DNA from: Candidatus Scalindua japonica
Lineage (GTDB): Bacteria > Planctomycetota > Brocadiia > Brocadiales > Scalinduaceae
NCBI RefSeq assembly: GCF_002443295.1
Contig: NZ_BAOS01000022.1
Coordinates: forward strand, 62,001-126,000
DNA: 64,000 nucleotides
Reading direction: 5' to 3'
In this document: piece after piece, positions 17,897-26,564 of the stretch
Layout: each line of letters begins with the position of its first letter
Position numbering within the stretch: position 1 is the first letter of the stretch
Translations under genes and position numbers: made by a program
Notes under the pieces: model-generated
Databases searched by the model: none
Told to the model about the DNA's origin: nothing
Seen by the model: the letters and a program-made list of their open reading frames with translations, nothing else

Positions 17897-18616
17897 TTAT
17901 TTTCGTTTTTTTAATTGGAAATCCATGCTTGTCGTCTTGCCCGCTTTTAACGTTACGTCTTTAGTTATAGTTTTAAGTTTTTCATGCCATGCACTCAGCT
18001 TGTAAGTACCTGGCGGTACATCCTCTATCTTGAAAACTCCATCCTTTCCAGTAAGAGAAAAATAAGGATTTTCCAGCACGAGCACAAAAGCCGACATCTC
18101 TGCGTGGACGTTACACAAAAGAGGTATCTCTCCGGATTTATCAAATGTTACGTGTTTTACAACGCCAACATCGTAAGTACCCAGATTGAACTGCATAGGG
18201 CAATCCGGAGGGGACAGAACATTGTGGCGAACACTATCACTATTAGGGAAATCTATCGTTGTTCCCTTCTGTATCGCTATTACGTGAGGGACAAAGGTCA
18301 AATTAAACTGATCCACCACACCATGCTCTTCAGGGGCAGGAAATTTATTGTCACCTATTTTTTCAATATAAACCACTACATTTTCCGGATATCTAACTCT
18401 CTTACATGTGACATTTCCCGTAATAGTACTACCATTCTCAACGTTAACCTCTGTTTTTATCTCCCGTTTTAAAGCCAGCATGGATTTCTTTAAGTTCTCC
18501 TGCATTATTTTAGCCTCCTCTGCTGTCAGGTTCTTTTCATCTTCCTGGGCATTAGTAAGAGAAGCAAATAAAATTAATGCTAAAATAACGAGCGTTGCTG
18601 GAAAATATTTCTTCAT
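17897..18616 (-). CDS. Secreted cupredoxin/carboxypeptidase-regulatory protein
   Basis: A 239-aa exported protein with a signal peptide cleaved near residue 23. It has a cupredoxin with type-1 copper ligands His131, Cys168, His171 and Met174 (LLCNVHAEM), and a C-terminal carboxypeptidase-regulatory-like sandwich (VPPGTYKLSAWHE). It is closely similar throughout to residues ~185-384 of the protein at 683-1837, but lacks that protein's OB-like N-terminal part. A periplasmic copper or electron-transfer role is inferred. It lies 86 bp before the Cys-rich/ABC/NosL-like operon on the same strand, with a good AGGAGG-type ribosome binding site. Confidence 0.85.
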   Translation of the reverse strand: MKKYFPATLVILALILFASLTNAQEDEKNLTAEEAKIMQENLKKSMLALKREIKTEVNVENGSTITGNVTCKRVRYPENVVVYIEKIGDNKFPAPEEHGVVDQFNLTFVPHVIAIQKGTTIDFPNSDSVRHNVLSPPDCPMQFNLGTYDVGVVKHVTFDKSGEIPLLCNVHAEMSAFVLVLENPYFSLTGKDGVFKIEDVPPGTYKLSAWHEKLKTITKDVTLKAGKTTSMDFQLKKRK

Positions 18617-18743
18617 ATCATTAAACCTCCTTTTTTTATAATTCCATATTAATAGATAAATAATTATAAACTTAGTTGTACTTAAAAATATTCATCCCTT
18701 TCTTGATTCTTGCCAGGCTTGGTTATAATTAAGTACCTGATAT

Positions 18744-19337
18744 TCAATGCTTCTCCTTATACCCCAGTATGATGCTACGAACATCATCCATTGTGAATCC
18801 ATAAGTCTTCCTTAGATCGCCCAGACACTCTTCTTTCTCTGTAGAGTGTGGAAGCTTGAGTTTTTCGATTATATATCCGGCAGGAACACCTGTAGCCTTT
18901 TCCGCCTCAAGTAAAGTCATTGATCCCCAGACCTGCACATTACCATGTCGTACTGAAGATAAGTCGCGACCACTACGGCTCTCCAGAGTTGTTTCTATCG
19001 GGCTTAACAAAGGAGCAATAGACAGCGCCAAAAGAGCTATTACTCCTACAATACCCAAACCTGCACGGAAACCGGATCCCTCCCGGGGCTTTCCGGTAAT
19101 CAGGTTTATAATCCATCGCCAGTGAAGTAACAAATGCATCACCAGAAGACCCAGAAATACAATAGAAATCCAGAAATGTATATCTCCCCACTCATGCCTG
19201 TCCAGGCCCCAGATTGTCTTGAATCGTTTACTCCCTGGTGGAAGAACATAACGCATCAATACACCGGTGGTAGTCAGGAAAACAAATCCGGCAAATGCGA
19301 CAGCATCAAATATAAAATTTAATTTAGAACGCTTCAT
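18744..19337 (-). CDS. DUF4405 membrane protein, putative b-type heme protein
   Basis: A 197-aa protein with three TM segments. Residues ~10-70 match DUF4405 (DAVAFAGFVFLTTTGVLM, HEWGDIHFW, MHLLLHWRW), whose paired His residues are thought to bind heme b. A C-terminal soluble stretch (about 125-197) carries a short helical domain (TLLEAEKATGVPAGYIIEKL). It is the first gene of a same-strand run ahead of the cupredoxin and ABC/NosL-like operon, so a membrane redox role connected to the copper protein is possible. Confidence 0.8.
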   Translation of the reverse strand: MKRSKLNFIFDAVAFAGFVFLTTTGVLMRYVLPPGSKRFKTIWGLDRHEWGDIHFWISIVFLGLLVMHLLLHWRWIINLITGKPREGSGFRAGLGIVGVIALLALSIAPLLSPIETTLESRSGRDLSSVRHGNVQVWGSMTLLEAEKATGVPAGYIIEKLKLPHSTEKEECLGDLRKTYGFTMDDVRSIILGYKEKH

Positions 19338-19421
19338 TTTTTGCTCCTTCCTCTTCAGTTTTTTAGCCTTCTCACGTAACCTTGCAAAATGCCAGTCTAA
19401 ATTGAGAGAGCTTTAATTTAA

Positions 19422-19565
19422 CTAGCGTCGTCTCCAACCACTCCGGGCTGGAAATCCGTTTTCATCTCTGAGCTTCAGAATTTCGTCTTCTTTACTTAAA
19501 TCTATCAACTGTTTCAAATCAGTATTTTTGTCAGGTTTCTCATACAAGCGCTTTGTGATGAACAT
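19422..19565 (-). pseudogene. Remnant of an OB-like domain C-terminus
   Basis: A 47-codon frame ends KEDEILKLRDENGFPARSGW, which matches the end of the OB-like domain in the copper protein at 683-1837 (GDDILVLRDADGFPAWRGW). The rest of the domain is missing: the frame meets a stop seven codons above the only Met. It lies about 85 bp before the DUF4405 gene. I read it as the tail of a deleted gene; a real 47-aa protein is less likely. Confidence 0.5.
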
Positions 19566-19685
19566 TTGATAATAGCTCTTCTTTCGTTATAGAGGATAGA
19601 GGGAAAATATACCTGAAATATACGCTTCATCAGATATCGTTTCAACAACAAAAAGTTAGATTTCGACGGCTATAAAAGACTAGCC

Positions 19686-19727
19686 TTCGACTCCGCTCAG
19701 GATGACGTTTCACTGAGCGGAGTCGAA
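19686..19727. repeat. REP-like palindrome
   Basis: A perfect 15-bp inverted repeat, TTCGACTCCGCTCAG at 19686-19700 and its complement at 19713-19727, separated by 12 bases. It is much more GC-rich than its surroundings. Near-identical palindromes occur as dispersed intergenic repeats in many bacterial genomes (general knowledge). The HPERSRR peptide read across it is a known artefact. It lies downstream of the ABC exporter operon, between convergent-free ends. Confidence 0.65.
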
Positions 19728-19801
19728 AGGTTATCAACATTGAAATCCCTATGCATAAATGTAATCGCTTAAAAGAATCCGCCTCACTTATGTGTGATTC
19801 A

Positions 19802-20932
19802 TCAGTTGATGGTCTTTTTGAATCTTTTCGATGCCAGCCATAACGTAGCCAGACCCATCGCTGCAAGGGCAATCATCTGCGGCCAGAGGATATCTGGGCC
19901 CACACCCTTAAGAAATATTCCACGTATGATTACGAGAAAGTACCGTAGTGGATTCAGGTAAGTAAACCATTGGACAAAAACCGGCATATTAGCAATGGGG
20001 AACATAAATCCTGAAAGGAGTACTGCCGGAAAATAGAAAAAGAAAGTGCTCATCATAGCCTCCTGCTGGGTATGACTTATGGTTGAAATCAGAAGTCCTA
20101 CACCCAGTGTTGTCATCAAGTATAGTATTGTCGCAACAAAGAGTAGTAATAGACTGCCCCGTATAGGGATCTCGAACCAGAACACTCCCAACAAGGTAAT
20201 CATAACCACATCGGCAATACCGATCAGAGCAAAAGGGACGGTCTTGCCGAGTATGAACTCTGTCTGTGTAATCGGAGTGACCATAATCTGTTCCATAGTT
20301 CCGATTTCCTTCTCTCTTACAACCGCCATACTGGTAAGCATCAGGGTGATAAGCATCACAATGATAGCGATTGTGCCGGGAACATAAAAATTACGGCTCT
20401 CAAGATTTTCATTGAACCATGCACGCGTCTGCATTTCCACGCGGCCAGGTTTCAGAGCATGGCCTTTTAACCGTGTAAACCGTGTAATAAGAATTTTTTG
20501 TGAAAACTGACCAACTATCCTGGCGCTATAATCCAGTGCGATCCCTGCCGTATTGGAATCCGTTCCATCCACAATTACCTGAAGCTGGGAGGTTCTTCCA
20601 GCCCGCAGGTCTTCTCCGAAGCCCTTGTTCATGCGTAGGACTGCCCTGACTTTACCACGGTCTATTAAATATTGGTCACGACCTTCGCTCTCAATATACT
20701 CCACAATGTAAAAATATCCGGAATTCACAAACCTGCTCACTAACTCGCGGCTCACAACGCTGTTGTCAAGATCATATACTGCAGTGGCAATGTGTTTGAC
20801 ATCAGTTGTTACCGCATATCCAAATATGAGCACCTGGATAACAGGCGTCAGGAAGATCATCACCTTCATCTTCGGGTCTCGGAATATCTGAATGAATTCC
20901 TTGATGAGTATGTGTTTAATTCGTTCAAGCAT
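19802..20932 (-). CDS. ABC-2 type permease (YhhJ/YbhR-like), second of two
   Basis: A 376-aa permease with an N-terminal TM (MKVMIFLTPVIQVLIFGYA), a large periplasmic loop (about 45-175) and five C-terminal TMs. The conserved TSMAVVREKEIGTMEQIMVTP is typical of ABC-2 exporters. It is paralogous to the adjacent permease at 20936-22069; the two would pair as a heterodimer. The gene is last in a five-gene operon that also encodes two ATPases and an HlyD adaptor. The likely role is export of a drug, lipid or other hydrophobic compound. Confidence 0.92.
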   Translation of the reverse strand: MLERIKHILIKEFIQIFRDPKMKVMIFLTPVIQVLIFGYAVTTDVKHIATAVYDLDNSVVSRELVSRFVNSGYFYIVEYIESEGRDQYLIDRGKVRAVLRMNKGFGEDLRAGRTSQLQVIVDGTDSNTAGIALDYSARIVGQFSQKILITRFTRLKGHALKPGRVEMQTRAWFNENLESRNFYVPGTIAIIVMLITLMLTSMAVVREKEIGTMEQIMVTPITQTEFILGKTVPFALIGIADVVMITLLGVFWFEIPIRGSLLLLFVATILYLMTTLGVGLLISTISHTQQEAMMSTFFFYFPAVLLSGFMFPIANMPVFVQWFTYLNPLRYFLVIIRGIFLKGVGPDILWPQMIALAAMGLATLWLASKRFKKTIN

Positions 20933-20935
20933 GGT

Positions 20936-22069
20936 TTACTCCAGTTTCTTTTTGAATTTTATATTGGCCAGTACCACCATGGCCATACCAAAGATGATCA
21001 AAAGTCCCACCTCTACAGCCAGTATCTCAAGCCCTACACCCTTCAGGTATATGCCTTTGAGTATGATCACGAAATATCTCGCTGGAATAATATAAGTAAT
21101 AAGCTGAATCGCCTTCGGCATGTTACTGATCCCATACATAAAATCAGAAAGCAGAAATGAGGGTAGAAACGTCAACACCATAGCTAACTGACTGGCCAGA
21201 AGTTGACTTTTAGTAAGTATGCTTATCACCATGCCCAGTGACAGTGCACCTGCCAGAAAGATCGCTGCCATACCAAAGAGTAATGCCACATTGCCACGCA
21301 GCGGTACATGAAAAAGATACTTACCCATAAGCACTGCAAGAAACACATCAAACATACCGATGGCAAAGTAAGGCAGGAGTTTGCCAAGAATCAACTCACG
21401 TAGTTTTACGGGCGTAGAGATGAGTTGCTCCATGGTACCCTGTTCCCATTCGCGGGCCACTGTCAGTGAGGTAAGGAGAGAAGCAATGACCATCATAATC
21501 ACGGCAATGAGCCCGGGAATAATGTAATTTTTAGATTCCATATCTGCGTTGAACCAGACACGTGTCTGCATATCTACAGGCGGATATAGTGTGCGTCCAC
21601 CGATGCGCTGAATGTCACCAACGGCAATATCCCGAGAGTAGGTTTGGGTAACCACATCAACATATCCAATTGCGATAGTCGCAGTGTTGGAATCGCTCCC
21701 GTCTACAATCAACTGGACAGGGGCTGAGCGACCTGACTCGATAAGACCGGCAAAGTCCGTTGGGATAATGAGGGCTACAAACGCGTCACCTGAATCTATC
21801 GCCCTTTCTATTTCCCTATAGTTGCGAACATAGTCATGAAGCGAGAAGTAACGAGAGCCTTCAAAACGATTGATAAACTCCCTGCTTATCCGGGATTCAC
21901 TCTGATCCCAGACTGCCATAGGCACATTCTCGACATCAAGTTTCAATGCATAACCAAATAATACCAGCAGCATCACAGGGATGACAACGGCCATGCCCAG
22001 GCTCCTTGGATCGCGGAAGATATGGGTAAATTCTTTACGGGCGATTGCCCGAATACGATATATTTTCAT
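20936..22069 (-). CDS. ABC-2 type permease (YhhJ/YbhS-like), first of two
   Basis: A 377-aa permease with the same layout as its downstream neighbour: N-terminal TM (GMAVVIPVMLLVLFGYALK), a periplasmic loop with IVDGSDSNTATIAIGY, and five further TMs including LTSLTVAREWEQGTMEQLI. The ATG at 22069 gives the usual KIYRIRAIARKEFTHIFRDP start; the frame runs 24 codons further upstream without family-like sequence. It lies 3 bp before the second permease. About 160 bp separate it from the ATPase genes upstream. Confidence 0.92.
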   Translation of the reverse strand: MKIYRIRAIARKEFTHIFRDPRSLGMAVVIPVMLLVLFGYALKLDVENVPMAVWDQSESRISREFINRFEGSRYFSLHDYVRNYREIERAIDSGDAFVALIIPTDFAGLIESGRSAPVQLIVDGSDSNTATIAIGYVDVVTQTYSRDIAVGDIQRIGGRTLYPPVDMQTRVWFNADMESKNYIIPGLIAVIMMVIASLLTSLTVAREWEQGTMEQLISTPVKLRELILGKLLPYFAIGMFDVFLAVLMGKYLFHVPLRGNVALLFGMAAIFLAGALSLGMVISILTKSQLLASQLAMVLTFLPSFLLSDFMYGISNMPKAIQLITYIIPARYFVIILKGIYLKGVGLEILAVEVGLLIIFGMAMVVLANIKFKKKLE

Positions 22070-22230
22070 CTGTATAAGGAATTTAAAATGTCCTGGTACG
22101 ATTGGGTTGCATGGACAAACTCGTTTGTCCGTGCAAAGCATTGCAACATATCAAAAACACGGATAAACAAAGTTTATCGATGCCATCACACAAGTTGGCA
22201 GCATAAGTGACAGAAAACCCGTACCTCATG

Positions 22231-23238
22231 TTAAGCTTGTTCTGCCCTGTCATAGGCCTCTATGAGCGATACAAACACATCCTCCATCGAGGGTAGTATT
22301 TTTTCGACACGTGATACCTGAACGCCTTGTTCATGAAGGAACTCTCGTATTGTGCCTGTTGCCGTTTTCGCATCTTCTACGACAACGTGTAACCCCTTGC
22401 CAAACAACGCTACCTCCTTAATCCCCACAAGCTTTTCAAGATTATCCATTACATCCTGGGGATGTTCACACAGAACATCAAGAACGTCCTCCTGCATGAG
22501 TTCTGTCTTAAGCACATCCGGTGTGCCTATAGCCGTTAACTCCCCGCAATAGATAAGCCCTATACTGTCACAATATTCGGCCTCGTCCATATAATGGGTG
22601 GTAACAAATATCGTAACACCTCTTCCTGAGAGTTCGTAGATCAGGTCCCAGAACTGACGTCTGCTGAGGGGGTCAACACCAGAAGTCGGTTCATCAAGAA
22701 ATAGTATGGGTGGTTCATGGAGAACTGCACAACCCAGCGCCAATCTCTGCTTCCAGCCACCTGAAAGGATTGACGTTTGTGACTGCCGGTGCTCCCTCAG
22801 ACCGGCCATTTCAATAACCCACTCCTTGCGTTCCTTCTTCTTTTCTGGATCGATGCGATAAATTCCGCTGTAAAAATCAATATTTTCTTCAACCGTCAAA
22901 TCTTCATACAGTGAAAACTTCTGGCTCATGTAACCAATGTGATTTTTAATACGTTCTGCTTCAGTCCTGATGTCGTACCCGGCAACGGTTCCCGTACCAC
23001 CAGTAGGTGTAAGAAGACCACAGAGCATCCTTATAGTTGTGGATTTACCGGCTCCATTAGGACCGAGGAGACCAAATATCTCTCCCCTTGCAACCTCGAA
23101 ACTAATGTGTTTCACCGCAATAAAATTGCCAAATTCCCTTTGCAGGTCATTTACAACAACAGCTTTCCCGTTATCAGTGGAATTCAGAATAATTACCTCC
23201 TTCTCTCCCGGTAATGACTGAAATGAAGACATCTTCAA
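22231..23238 (-). CDS. ABC transporter ATPase, second of two
   Basis: A 335-aa ATPase with Walker A GPNGAGKSTTIRML, an ILSGGWKQRLALG signature (Trp where Gln or Met is usual) and Walker B ILFLDEPTSGVDP, plus a C-terminal DUF4162-like tail that ends with SLIEAYDRA. It is similar to the second half of E. coli YbhF. Its start overlaps the upstream ATPase by 65 bp, so coupled translation is likely. In many genomes the two ATPase halves are fused in one YbhF-like protein; here they are separate. Confidence 0.9.
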   Translation of the reverse strand: MKMSSFQSLPGEKEVIILNSTDNGKAVVVNDLQREFGNFIAVKHISFEVARGEIFGLLGPNGAGKSTTIRMLCGLLTPTGGTGTVAGYDIRTEAERIKNHIGYMSQKFSLYEDLTVEENIDFYSGIYRIDPEKKKERKEWVIEMAGLREHRQSQTSILSGGWKQRLALGCAVLHEPPILFLDEPTSGVDPLSRRQFWDLIYELSGRGVTIFVTTHYMDEAEYCDSIGLIYCGELTAIGTPDVLKTELMQEDVLDVLCEHPQDVMDNLEKLVGIKEVALFGKGLHVVVEDAKTATGTIREFLHEQGVQVSRVEKILPSMEDVFVSLIEAYDRAEQA

Positions 23239-24121
23239 GTGAAGGATCGATAGTCTTGATGCTGTTGAGTTTGAGACCTGCCCTCATAAGCGCTTCTTTC
23301 GTTTGAGTTGCAGTCATGTCCGTCTCATGGGTAACAACATGTACACAGTCACCAAAAAGCCCCACAGAATCGGCCTGGAGTTGCTCACGGAGTACGACCA
23401 TTGCCCTGCGTGGTTCTGAAGAACGAATCTCCATGATCGTACCTCTCATAAGCCTCTTCACCTCTTCAGGTGTTCCACAGGCGAGCATTCCGCCTCTATT
23501 TATAAGCCCTACCCTGTTGCACCGCTCGGCTTCATCAAGATAGGCAGTCGATACAAAGATTGTGACCTTCTCGTGAAGTAAATGATACAGAATACGCCAG
23601 AAATCACGGCGAGATACGGGATCTACACCATTTGTAGGTTCATCCAGGAAAAGCACCTTTGGAGTATGGATTAAAGCACATACAAGACCGAGTTTTTGTT
23701 TCATTCCGCCTGAGAGATTTCTTGCCAGACGTTTCCTGAAGGGGGTTAAATTGCTGAATGACAGAAGACGGTCTTTTTTTGCTCTTCTACCTTTACGCGG
23801 CACTCTATATATGTCTGCATAAAAGTCTATATTTTCCTCAACTGTGAGATCTGCATAGAGGCCAAATCTCTGGCTCATATAGCCGATTTCCTCCTTGATT
23901 GCCTCCGCTTCATTCACAATATGTAGACCTCCCACCCAGGCATCACCTGATGTGGGTTCCATAATCGAGGTCAGGAGACGCATTGTTGTTGTCTTGCCCG
24001 CGCCATCGGGCCCTACAATGCCGAATATCTCACCTTTAGCAACAGCAAAAGTAAGACTGTCGACTGCGCATAACTCTCCGAATAATTTTGTCAAGGTTTC
24101 AGCTATGATGGCTTCCATCAC
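23174..24121 (-). CDS. ABC transporter ATPase, first of two
   Basis: A 315-aa ATPase with Walker A GPDGAGKTTTMRLL, the signature LSGGMKQKLGLVCAL and Walker B VLFLDEPTNGVDP. It corresponds to the first half of YbhF-like double ATPases. The C-terminal ~80 residues are a regulatory tail like its partner's. It overlaps the HlyD gene by four bases and the second ATPase by 65 bases. It pairs with the protein at 22231-23238 to power the two permeases. Confidence 0.9.
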   Translation of the reverse strand: MMEAIIAETLTKLFGELCAVDSLTFAVAKGEIFGIVGPDGAGKTTTMRLLTSIMEPTSGDAWVGGLHIVNEAEAIKEEIGYMSQRFGLYADLTVEENIDFYADIYRVPRKGRRAKKDRLLSFSNLTPFRKRLARNLSGGMKQKLGLVCALIHTPKVLFLDEPTNGVDPVSRRDFWRILYHLLHEKVTIFVSTAYLDEAERCNRVGLINRGGMLACGTPEEVKRLMRGTIMEIRSSEPRRAMVVLREQLQADSVGLFGDCVHVVTHETDMTATQTKEALMRAGLKLNSIKTIDPSLEDVFISVITGREGGNYSEFH

Positions 24122-25131
24122 TCACCTCCTTGAAGCTGGTCCATCAGTATGTCCGCATCAGCAGGCATACCGGGTTTGAGTTCCATGTTGGGATTCGGAA
24201 TTTCTACCTTTATCCGATAGACAAGTTTAACCCGTTGTTTCTCGGTTTGAACGGTCTTCGGAGTAAATTCAGCTTGAGGGGAGATGAAAGAGATACGTCC
24301 CTTGTATATCTTGTCAGGATAGGCATCAGTTAAGACATTCACCTGCTGTCCCACCTTTACCCGTCCCAGGTCAGTCTCGTTTATATAAGCGCGCAGCCAT
24401 ACATTTTCAAGCTCGCCAACCGTAACGACTGGAGTTCCGGGAGCAGCGTATTCTCCCGGCTCAACATTCTTTGACAGTACAATGCCGGAGAGTGGAGAAA
24501 AAAGTTTAGCATAGCCCAATCGAGTCCGGGCAAGTTTAAGAGATCCTATGGCTTGCCTGACCCTGGCTCTTGCCTGCTCTATGGTTTCCTTGCGTGGGCC
24601 CAGCTTGACGAGCTTGAACCATTCCTCAGCCTCCCGCAATCTGTTTAAGGCAACCTCATAAGCTCCCTCCGCGTGTGTATATTCTTCATCAGAGATCACT
24701 TTTTTTCTAAACAGGTCATCTGCCTTGTGAAAATCTCTTTCCTTGTGCTCTTTATCTGCTTTTGCCGCCGCCATTTTTGCCTTAGACGCAGAAATTTCTT
24801 CAGGACGTGAACCTGCCTCAAGCTCAGCCAGATCAGCCTGTGCCAGTTGCAGTTCCGCCTGCCTGATCACGACTTCATCTTCCAGGTCAGAACTGTCCAG
24901 GATAGCCACGATTTCATCTTTTCTGATCAGTTCGCCTTCATCTACATACCGCTTTTCCACACGCCCTGAAATCTTGAAGCTTACCTCAGCATCAGTAACC
25001 TCAATATTGCCGGAGACACGAATACTATTCAAATCATCCGGTGATCCACCTTGAATGTAGAGGTAAACCAATGCTGCTGCAGTTAATATTATGGGAATCA
25101 AAACGAATAATATTTTCATTTTTTTTATCAT
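24118..25131 (-). CDS. HlyD/MFP-family periplasmic adaptor (YbhG-like)
   Basis: A 337-aa membrane fusion protein with an N-terminal anchor (ILFVLIPIILTAAALVYLY), a barrel-sandwich/lipoyl half (VSFKISGRVEKRYVDEGE), a long alpha-helical hairpin (about 80-200, rich in Ala, Glu and Lys), the second lipoyl half (LFSPLSGIVLSKNVEPGE) and a beta-barrel (VWLRAYINETDLGRVKVG). It links the inner-membrane ABC exporter to an outer-membrane channel. No TolC-like gene lies nearby. GAGGAG sits eight bases before the ATG. Confidence 0.93.
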   Translation of the reverse strand: MIKKMKILFVLIPIILTAAALVYLYIQGGSPDDLNSIRVSGNIEVTDAEVSFKISGRVEKRYVDEGELIRKDEIVAILDSSDLEDEVVIRQAELQLAQADLAELEAGSRPEEISASKAKMAAAKADKEHKERDFHKADDLFRKKVISDEEYTHAEGAYEVALNRLREAEEWFKLVKLGPRKETIEQARARVRQAIGSLKLARTRLGYAKLFSPLSGIVLSKNVEPGEYAAPGTPVVTVGELENVWLRAYINETDLGRVKVGQQVNVLTDAYPDKIYKGRISFISPQAEFTPKTVQTEKQRVKLVYRIKVEIPNPNMELKPGMPADADILMDQLQGGE

Positions 25132-25143
25132 CTTATTTACTCC

Positions 25144-25461
25144 TCACGTGAATATATATTCACATGATAAACAATTTTCTTCTATCAGTTTCTGGTGAAA
25201 GGCAACGTTCCTGTTCTCCATTGAGATGTGTAGACCATTGGTAGTTTTTTTACCGATCTCTTCTATTTTGTGGCAGACAGTGCACTTCTCAGATGTACTG
25301 CCAATGAATGGTGTGTGGTATGCAAAACAATCTGTAGCAAGCTCAGCATGAACATCTATGAGTTTTCCTGGTCTGATCATCAGGTGAGGGAAGAATATCG
25401 CCAACAGAATCATGGCAACCAGATTAACAATAACAATTATGGTGACAGTTTTAATTTTCAT
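25144..25461 (-). pseudogene. Truncated multiheme c-type cytochrome
   Basis: A 105-codon frame with an N-terminal TM (TIIVIVNLVAMILLAIFF) and the start of a class III-type multiheme cytochrome. Only one intact heme motif remains, CTVCH near residue 60. An earlier CFAYH looks like a CxxCH that has lost its second Cys, and the last one reads CLSCE. The frame stops at the point where intact relatives continue with several more hemes. A near-palindrome at 25145-25166 lies at the breakpoint. It overlaps the upstream b-type fragment by four bases, so the two were an operon. Confidence 0.65.
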
Positions 25462-25904
25462 TTCCAATTCCAGAACAGAAAGATACTCAGAATGTGTAAG
25501 ATGCAGAGCACTGCAAAGACCAGTGTGATCGGCAGATGTACCGCACGCCATTTCTTCATCAAATCTAAGGTAGTCGCATCCCAGAAAATCTTCCTTTCGA
25601 TCTCCTCCTCGGATAAACCTAGTTGTGAATAAACCTTCTTCTTTTTTGCCAGGAAACGATGCGAACGATTCAGCAGATATGTGCCAGTCATACCGCTGAT
25701 GACGGTGATTAGCATGGTGATTAACGCCAGCCACGGCAAGATAGTATAGAAGTGGATTCCTGCGTGCACCAGAATCATCAGCGCTCCAATCCAAGTCAGG
25801 ATTTCATGCAGAACGAGAAACGCCTTGGACTTGCCGAAACGGATTAAGCATGCATTGCTGCGATTACTGAAAAAAACTTTTTTTGTTTTGTCTTTTTTGC
25901 CGAT
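25458..25904 (-). pseudogene. 5'-truncated b-type membrane cytochrome fragment
   Basis: The open frame encodes KAFLVLHEILTWIGALMILV, then three TMs with His residues (LVHAGIHFY, WRAVHLPI, CILHILSIFL) in a pattern fitting heme b ligands. Intact relatives have further N-terminal sequence; here the frame starts after a TGA at 25905-25907 with no proper start codon until the Met at 25778. It is coupled to the truncated c-type cytochrome, indicating a decayed membrane electron-transfer module. A shortened functional protein starting at 25778 cannot be excluded. Confidence 0.5.
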
Positions 25905-26030
25905 TCAATCAAATATCTCTTCCTTTGCATTGAATTAAACGCTAAATCTACTGCTAAATTGAAGGCACCCGTAAAAACAGATTTTCCTTTTACTCTAATT
26001 ATAACTATACAATAAGATAGAGAAGAAGCA

Positions 26031-26093
26031 ATTGGACAAAAGTGGCATTTAACAATGTCTTTGGATTCTTTTTAGATGCAACTTTAGTTGCAT
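26031..26093. promoter_or_regulatory. 63-bp conserved upstream element, copy 2
   Basis: This segment is 57/63 identical to 1945-2007. Its end, 26076-26093, is a perfect palindrome, ATGCAACT-TT-AGTTGCAT. It lies about 125 bp upstream of the cytochrome fragments and the exporter operon that follows them, as copy 1 lies about 110 bp upstream of the copper protein. A shared activator or repressor site is inferred. The rest of 25905-26564 shows no convincing gene. Confidence 0.6.
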
Positions 26094-26427
26094 TATGTTG
26101 TTGGGAGAAGGAAACGAGCCAGCGTGCTTTAATCAATAATCAAAAAGGCCGTCCTGCAAATCGATTATATTGATTGTCCGGATTTGATATGTTATTTTTT
26201 ATTTATTCGTTGGTTGTAGATGTTGACGCTTATGATGTATACTTACCACATAAAGCCAATGAAAGGGCGAAATTACTTAAACAATTATCTGGGAAACGAA
26301 GGAGGCTTGAGAGTTCAACCATTTGTAACAGGCAAGCTTAAGATTGGATGGTCTCTGGGACTAATTACTGGCAGCATACAACAACGTAATCTTTTTGCCT
26401 TTTCCCGCACTCCTTTTTTTTGTTATG

Positions 26428-26463
26428 AAGATTGACATAACTTCATTCAGTTATGTCAATCTT
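26428..26463. repeat. 15-bp perfect hairpin, copy 1
   Basis: AAGATTGACATAACT and its exact complement flank a six-base loop, TCATTC. It is preceded by an eight-base T run on the plus strand. A related hairpin at 31174-31226 differs at three stem positions, each compensated on the other arm. It lies downstream of the 161-aa gene on the minus strand, but no T run follows in that direction, so it is not a standard terminator. Confidence 0.6.
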
Positions 26464-26564
26464 ATCGGTATTACTACAGAAGTGTCAGATTAAATATAAA
26501 CTATCACACCTCATTTATTTGGTAAAGTATAATTGAAAATTACCTGACTTCCTTAAACTCTTTT

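Noticed and set aside
19642-19872. 76-aa minus-strand ORF containing HPERSRR
   Set aside because: This peptide is a known artefact of translating the GC-rich palindromic repeat; it also overlaps the permease gene in another frame.
25144-25794. 216-aa reading frame as one protein
   Set aside because: Its first half is the antisense-like shifted frame of the b-type fragment; only the last 105 codons resemble a cytochrome.
26220-26435. 71-aa plus-strand ORF
   Set aside because: No recognisable product, no good ribosome binding site and runs into the hairpin.
26428-26463. Hairpin as a rho-independent terminator
   Set aside because: The T run precedes the hairpin on the plus strand and gives an A run after it on the minus strand, so neither direction has the needed U tract.
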